From: an uncultured Eubacteriales bacterium
GTDB lineage: Bacteria > Bacillota > Clostridia > Christensenellales > QALW01
DNA length: 15,760 bases
NCBI GenBank assembly: GCA_900552055.1
Contig: URYI01000036.1
Location: 1 to 15,760 of the forward strand
Reading direction: 5' to 3'
Shown: positions 12,512 to 15,760 of the stretch, one piece after another
Numbering within the stretch: position 1 is the first letter of the stretch
Layout of the letters: each line of letters begins with the position of its first letter
The notes under the pieces: generated by a model
The model's database searches: none
Seen by the model: the letters and a program-made list of their open reading frames with translations, nothing else
What the model was told of the DNA's origin: nothing
Position numbers and translations under genes: made by a program

Positions 12512-14232
12512 TATTCATTACCTCCCGGCACTATCGCCTTAACAGGGCAAACAAGCGCGCACTGGCCGCAGCCTACGCATAGAGAATGGTCTATTTCGGC
12601 GTGTCCGTCCCTAAACCGCACCGCAGGACAGCCTATGCCCATGCATTTTTTGCAGCCTATACATTTTTCGTTTACAATATAGGGCTGCTTTTTCTCCTTT
12701 GAAAGGAGCGCGCAGGGCCATTGGGCTATTATAACTGAAGGCTCCCGCCTGCTTAAGGAATCTTTAATGCCCTCCTTCAAAGCGTTCATGTCCCTCGCAT
12801 CTATAACCTTAATATCCTCCACGCCCACAGCTTCGCATAATTTATACAGGTCCAGTTTGGGGGCCACGTCTCCGCGGACGTCCTTGCCGGTAGCCGGGTT
12901 CTGCTGATGGCCCGTCATGCCCGTTATGGAATTATCCAGGATTATAACTGTGGAAGTTCCTTTATTATATACGACGTTTATAAGGCCGGTAATTCCCGAA
13001 TGAATAAAGGTAGAATCCCCGATAACCGCCACGGTGTGAGCAGGGTCTACCGCTCCGGAGCGGTCAAAGCCGTGAGCCACGCCAATGGACGCGCCCATGC
13101 AGACGCAGGTGTCTATTGCTCCTAAAGGAGGATTAGCGCCTAAAGTATAGCAGCCTATATCCCCGCAAACCGTCAGTTTCATTTGCTTGAGCACATAAAA
13201 TACTGAACGGTGCGGACAGCCCGGACATAGCACCGGGGGCCGCGCGGGCAGTTTTACAGGCGCCTGAAATTCAGGCTTTTCGCCCAGCACCCGTTCCCGG
13301 ATAAGATTGGCCGAATATTCTCCCTGAAGGGTAAAAATGTCCTTGCCCTGGCATTCCAGCCCTAAAGCCCTGACCTTATTTTCCAATACCGGTTCAAGCT
13401 CCTCAGCCACTATCAGCCTGTCCACTTTGCCGGCAAAATCCTTTATTTCCTCATCGCACAGAGGATTGACCATGCCTATTTTCAATACGCTGGCCTCAGG
13501 CAGTGCTTCTTTAACGTAATCATAGACAGCGCCCGAACAAATTACGCCTAATTTGCCCGAAAGCTCCTGCCTATCCAGATTAAAGCGGTTCTCAGTAAAG
13601 GTCAGTTCCTTGTCCCGCTTTTCAACGGCAATATGCCGCGCCTTAGCCTGCACGGGCATCATAACGTATTTATCGGGCTGCTTTTCATATTTTATTATTT
13701 CGGGCTTTTCAGCTTCGCGCGTCTCTACCAGGCTCTGACTGTGCGCAATGCGGGTGGTAAGCCGGATAAGAACGGGGGTGTCAAAGCGCTCGCTTATTTC
13801 AAAGGCCAGGCGCGTATAATCATAGCATTCCTGGGAATTAGCCGGCTCCAGCATGGGCAGATGCGCCCCTATCGCATGGCAGCGGCTGTCCTGCTCGTTC
13901 TGAGAGCTGTGCATGCCCGGATCATCCGCCACCACAGCCACCATACCGCCGCGCACACCCGTATAGGCCGCTGTATAAAGGGGGTCGGCCGCCACGTTCA
14001 GCCCAACATGCTTCATGGCGCAAAGCGCCCGCGCGCCGCCTATGGCCGCGCCTATAGCCGTTTCGGCCGCTACTTTTTCATTAGGCGCCCATTCCACATG
14101 CAAATCCCTGCTCTTGGCGGCAAATTCAGTTATTTCAGTACTGGGCGTACCGGGATAAGCCGAAATCAGCCTTACGCCCGCGTCCAGCGCTCCGGCCGCC
14201 ACCGCCTCGTTCCCTATCATAAGTTTTTTCAT
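12511..14232 (-). CDS. iorA: Indolepyruvate:ferredoxin oxidoreductase, alpha subunit
   Basis: The large, thiamine-diphosphate-dependent subunit of IOR, 573 residues. The N-terminal pyrimidine-binding domain has SAYPGTPSTE (24-33) and the APNEKVAAETAIGAA segment (49-63). A middle domain (about 225-320) is followed by CPGCPHR (336-342), VCGDIGCYTLG, and the ThDP-binding GDSTFIHSGITGL with downstream LDNSITGMTG (405-440). The C-terminus carries two [4Fe-4S] ferredoxin motifs: C524-x2-C527-x2-C530-x4-C535-P and C552-x2-C555-x2-C558-x3-C562-P. All expected motifs are present, so the enzyme is probably active and oxygen-sensitive. The ATG at 14232 follows GGAAAGG by about 8 bases, 42 bases after the first paaK. 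It overlaps iorB by one base. A strict anaerobic, amino-acid-using lifestyle is the natural inference. Confidence 0.97.
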   Translation of the reverse strand: MKKLMIGNEAVAAGALDAGVRLISAYPGTPSTEITEFAAKSRDLHVEWAPNEKVAAETAIGAAIGGARALCAMKHVGLNVAADPLYTAAYTGVRGGMVAVVADDPGMHSSQNEQDSRCHAIGAHLPMLEPANSQECYDYTRLAFEISERFDTPVLIRLTTRIAHSQSLVETREAEKPEIIKYEKQPDKYVMMPVQAKARHIAVEKRDKELTFTENRFNLDRQELSGKLGVICSGAVYDYVKEALPEASVLKIGMVNPLCDEEIKDFAGKVDRLIVAEELEPVLENKVRALGLECQGKDIFTLQGEYSANLIRERVLGEKPEFQAPVKLPARPPVLCPGCPHRSVFYVLKQMKLTVCGDIGCYTLGANPPLGAIDTCVCMGASIGVAHGFDRSGAVDPAHTVAVIGDSTFIHSGITGLINVVYNKGTSTVIILDNSITGMTGHQQNPATGKDVRGDVAPKLDLYKLCEAVGVEDIKVIDARDMNALKEGIKDSLSRREPSVIIAQWPCALLSKEKKQPYIVNEKCIGCKKCMGIGCPAVRFRDGHAEIDHSLCVGCGQCALVCPVKAIVPGGNE

Positions 14233-14274
14233 ATGTATAGCCTTTCCGCCGGAAATTAATAAGCCGGCATAAAT

Positions 14275-15573
14275 TTATTTGCGCATATCAGTAACATGCT
14301 TGCCCTTGCCCTCAAAGCGTTTGAGAGTATGAGGCTCAACTAAGCGCACCTTAGCGTCCAGCTGCAAAATTACGCGCAGTTTGGCGCGTATGCTGTTCTG
14401 AAGCGCCTCCAGCCGTGAAAAGGATTCCAGCATGGTTTCGTCCAAAGGTTCAACGAGTATTTCTATGGTGTCCAGGTAGTTGTCCCGGCGCACTATTATT
14501 TCATAATGGGGCCCTATCTCCTTAACCGAGAGCAGTACCTCTTCTATCTGGGAGGGGAATACGTTTACTCCCCGGATTATAAGCATATCGTCGCTGCGGC
14601 CCTGTATGCTGGCATGGCGCAGGGTTGTGCGACCGCAGGCGCATTTTTCCTCTATTAAATATGTGATATCCTTAGTGCGGTAGCGAAGCATGGGCAGCCC
14701 TTCCTTATTAATGGTAGTCAGCACCAGTTCGCCTGTCTCCCCTATGGGAAGAACTTCGCCTGTCTGGGGATTGATTATTTCTGGATAGAAGCAGTCCTCA
14801 TTTATATGCTGGCCGCATTTGCATTCGCATTCACCCGAAACGCCCGGCCCCACTATCTCCGAAAGGCCGTAATTCTGGGTAGCCGAAATGCCGAGGCGGC
14901 TTTCAATCTCAGCACGCATGGCCTCGGTTATGCCTTCTCCTCCGAACATGCCCAGACGAAGTTTAAGCTCGTCCCTGCCTACGCCCAGCCTTTCAGCCGT
15001 CTCAGCCAGGTAAAGCGCGTAGGATGGCGTGCCTACCAGCAACGTGCTCCCAAAATCCTTCATAATCATAATCTGGCGCTCTGTATTGCCGCTTGAAATG
15101 GGAATAACCGTCGTCCCCAGCTTTTCCAGGCCGTAATGCAGGCCGAAGGCGCCGGTAAAAAGCGTATAGCCGAAGGTTATCTGCACTATGTCTTCATCTG
15201 TTGCACCCGCCGCAACCGCAAGCCGGGCTATGCATTCCGCCCACATTTCCAAATCGTTTTTTGTATAGGCGACCACCGTGGGCTTGCCCGTCGTGCCGCT
15301 GGAAGCATGTATGCGCACCATTTCTTTCATGGGTCTGGCCAGCAGGCCGAAGGGATAATTATCCCGCATATCCGCCTTGGTTGAAAAGGGAATATATTTG
15401 ATATCCTCAAGCGAGCGGATATCCTCCGGCTTAACGCCGGCCGCTGAAAGCTTATTCCTGTAATGCTCCACGTTTTCAAATGTATACTTAACAGTCTTTT
15501 TAAGACGTTCAAGCTGGAGAGCGCGCATCTGCTCCCTATCCATACATTCAATCTGCGGATTGTAAATATTCAT
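14275..15573 (-). CDS. paaK: Phenylacetate-CoA ligase family protein (copy 2, first gene of cluster)
   Basis: A paralogue of the PaaK at 10639, similar along its whole length, 432 residues from the ATG at 15573 (GGAGG 5 bases upstream; TTG/GTG starts further out are rejected). The adenylation loop is SSGTTGKPT (91-99), with the canonical Pro. YGLSEIVGPGV follows, then a Cys-rich CECKCG stretch where the paralogue has one Cys, and later CACGRTTLR. The hinge is in GRSDDMLIIRG, and the C-terminal catalytic lysine is in EGKGKH. It ends 42 bases before iorA. The CECKCG and CACG cysteines may bind a metal, as seen in some PaaK structures. The two ligases on either side of iorAB probably handle different aryl acids or different physiological directions. 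It is transcribed from the promoter at 15650-15680. Confidence 0.92.
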   Translation of the reverse strand: MNIYNPQIECMDREQMRALQLERLKKTVKYTFENVEHYRNKLSAAGVKPEDIRSLEDIKYIPFSTKADMRDNYPFGLLARPMKEMVRIHASSGTTGKPTVVAYTKNDLEMWAECIARLAVAAGATDEDIVQITFGYTLFTGAFGLHYGLEKLGTTVIPISSGNTERQIMIMKDFGSTLLVGTPSYALYLAETAERLGVGRDELKLRLGMFGGEGITEAMRAEIESRLGISATQNYGLSEIVGPGVSGECECKCGQHINEDCFYPEIINPQTGEVLPIGETGELVLTTINKEGLPMLRYRTKDITYLIEEKCACGRTTLRHASIQGRSDDMLIIRGVNVFPSQIEEVLLSVKEIGPHYEIIVRRDNYLDTIEILVEPLDETMLESFSRLEALQNSIRAKLRVILQLDAKVRLVEPHTLKRFEGKGKHVTDMRK

Positions 15574-15647
15574 TTTTTCCTCCGTTCCCCCGGAAGCACA
15601 AACCATACTACCGTGCTCGTATTTGGCGTATAAAACACGTCTTTTTT

Positions 15648-15676
15648 ATTATAGCAAAGATAGATAAAAAAATAAA
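15648..15676 (-). promoter_or_regulatory. Putative promoter of the paaK-iorAB cluster
   Basis: On the minus strand TATAAT preceded by TGC (extended -10) is found about 75 bases upstream of the first paaK start. The -35 at 17 bases is poor (TTTATT), which an extended -10 can tolerate. The leader of about 70 bases contains GGAGG and no obvious riboswitch. Confidence 0.5.
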
Positions 15677-15760
15677 GCGGAAATTCTATTTTTATATCGG
15701 GAAAGTGTATGTGTTACAATGATGAGTGACAGAAGAAAAAAAGAGTAGCGAATAGAAGAG
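15677..15760 (+). promoter_or_regulatory. Divergent intergenic tail with possible plus-strand promoter
   Basis: On the plus strand TGTTACAAT (about 15712-15720) looks like an extended -10, with a poor -35 about 17 bases upstream. The reading frames that follow close quickly within the window (ATGATGAGTGACAG runs to a stop after eight codons). If it is real, the gene it serves starts beyond the right edge. Nothing else is seen. Confidence 0.25.

Noticed and set aside
15677..15760. Start of a plus-strand gene
   Set aside because: Reading frames in the window close early, so only a possible promoter is listed.

Overview
The window looks like a chromosomal segment of a spore-forming Clostridia-type (Bacillota) anaerobe of intermediate G+C. 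The evidence is AGGAGG-type ribosome binding sites, a sporulation membrane protein (YlbJ) next to coaD and rsmD, the dnaX-ybaB-recR order, and a ferredoxin-dependent indolepyruvate oxidoreductase with phenylacetate-CoA ligases. A gut or sediment relative is plausible, but the genus cannot be named from the sequence.

Layout, left to right. Positions 1-105 hold a hairpin and the 5' half of a tRNA-Leu(UAA) that ends at the stop codon of a CNNM/CorC-type transporter (105-1463, minus). Positions 1464-2359 are a gene-poor, structure-rich stretch. It contains a well-formed minus-strand promoter, a 24-codon Cys/His-rich small ORF, two hairpins at and after the end of that ORF, a 17-bp inverted repeat pair about 225 bp apart, and a 138-bp four-armed cruciform in which almost every base is paired. 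Next come recR, ybaB and dnaX (2360-4923, minus), a recombination and replication cluster. Its dnaX carries an in-phase A AAA AAG slippery heptamer that would give a 423-residue gamma-like product. The sporulation gene ylbJ (5008-6060, plus) diverges from dnaX and overlaps, tail to tail, the last gene of a long minus-strand cluster.

That cluster runs from 15573 down to 6011 with gaps of at most about 78 bp: paaK, iorA, iorB, a second paaK, a double-ACT protein, alr, 5-formyl-THF cyclo-ligase, an unknown membrane protein, rsmD, coaD and a coiled-coil protein. The first five genes form a coherent aryl-acid / aromatic 2-oxoacid module. IorAB interconverts aryl pyruvates and aryl-acetyl-CoA with ferredoxin, the two PaaK ligases interconvert aryl acids and their CoA esters, and the ACT protein may sense an amino acid. 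The remaining genes are housekeeping: D-alanine, folate, 16S rRNA methylation and CoA synthesis.

The most unusual items are the cruciform, the small Cys/His-rich ORF with its leader-like setting, the likely dnaX frameshift, and the half tRNA. All are read from sequence alone; no database or folding program was used.
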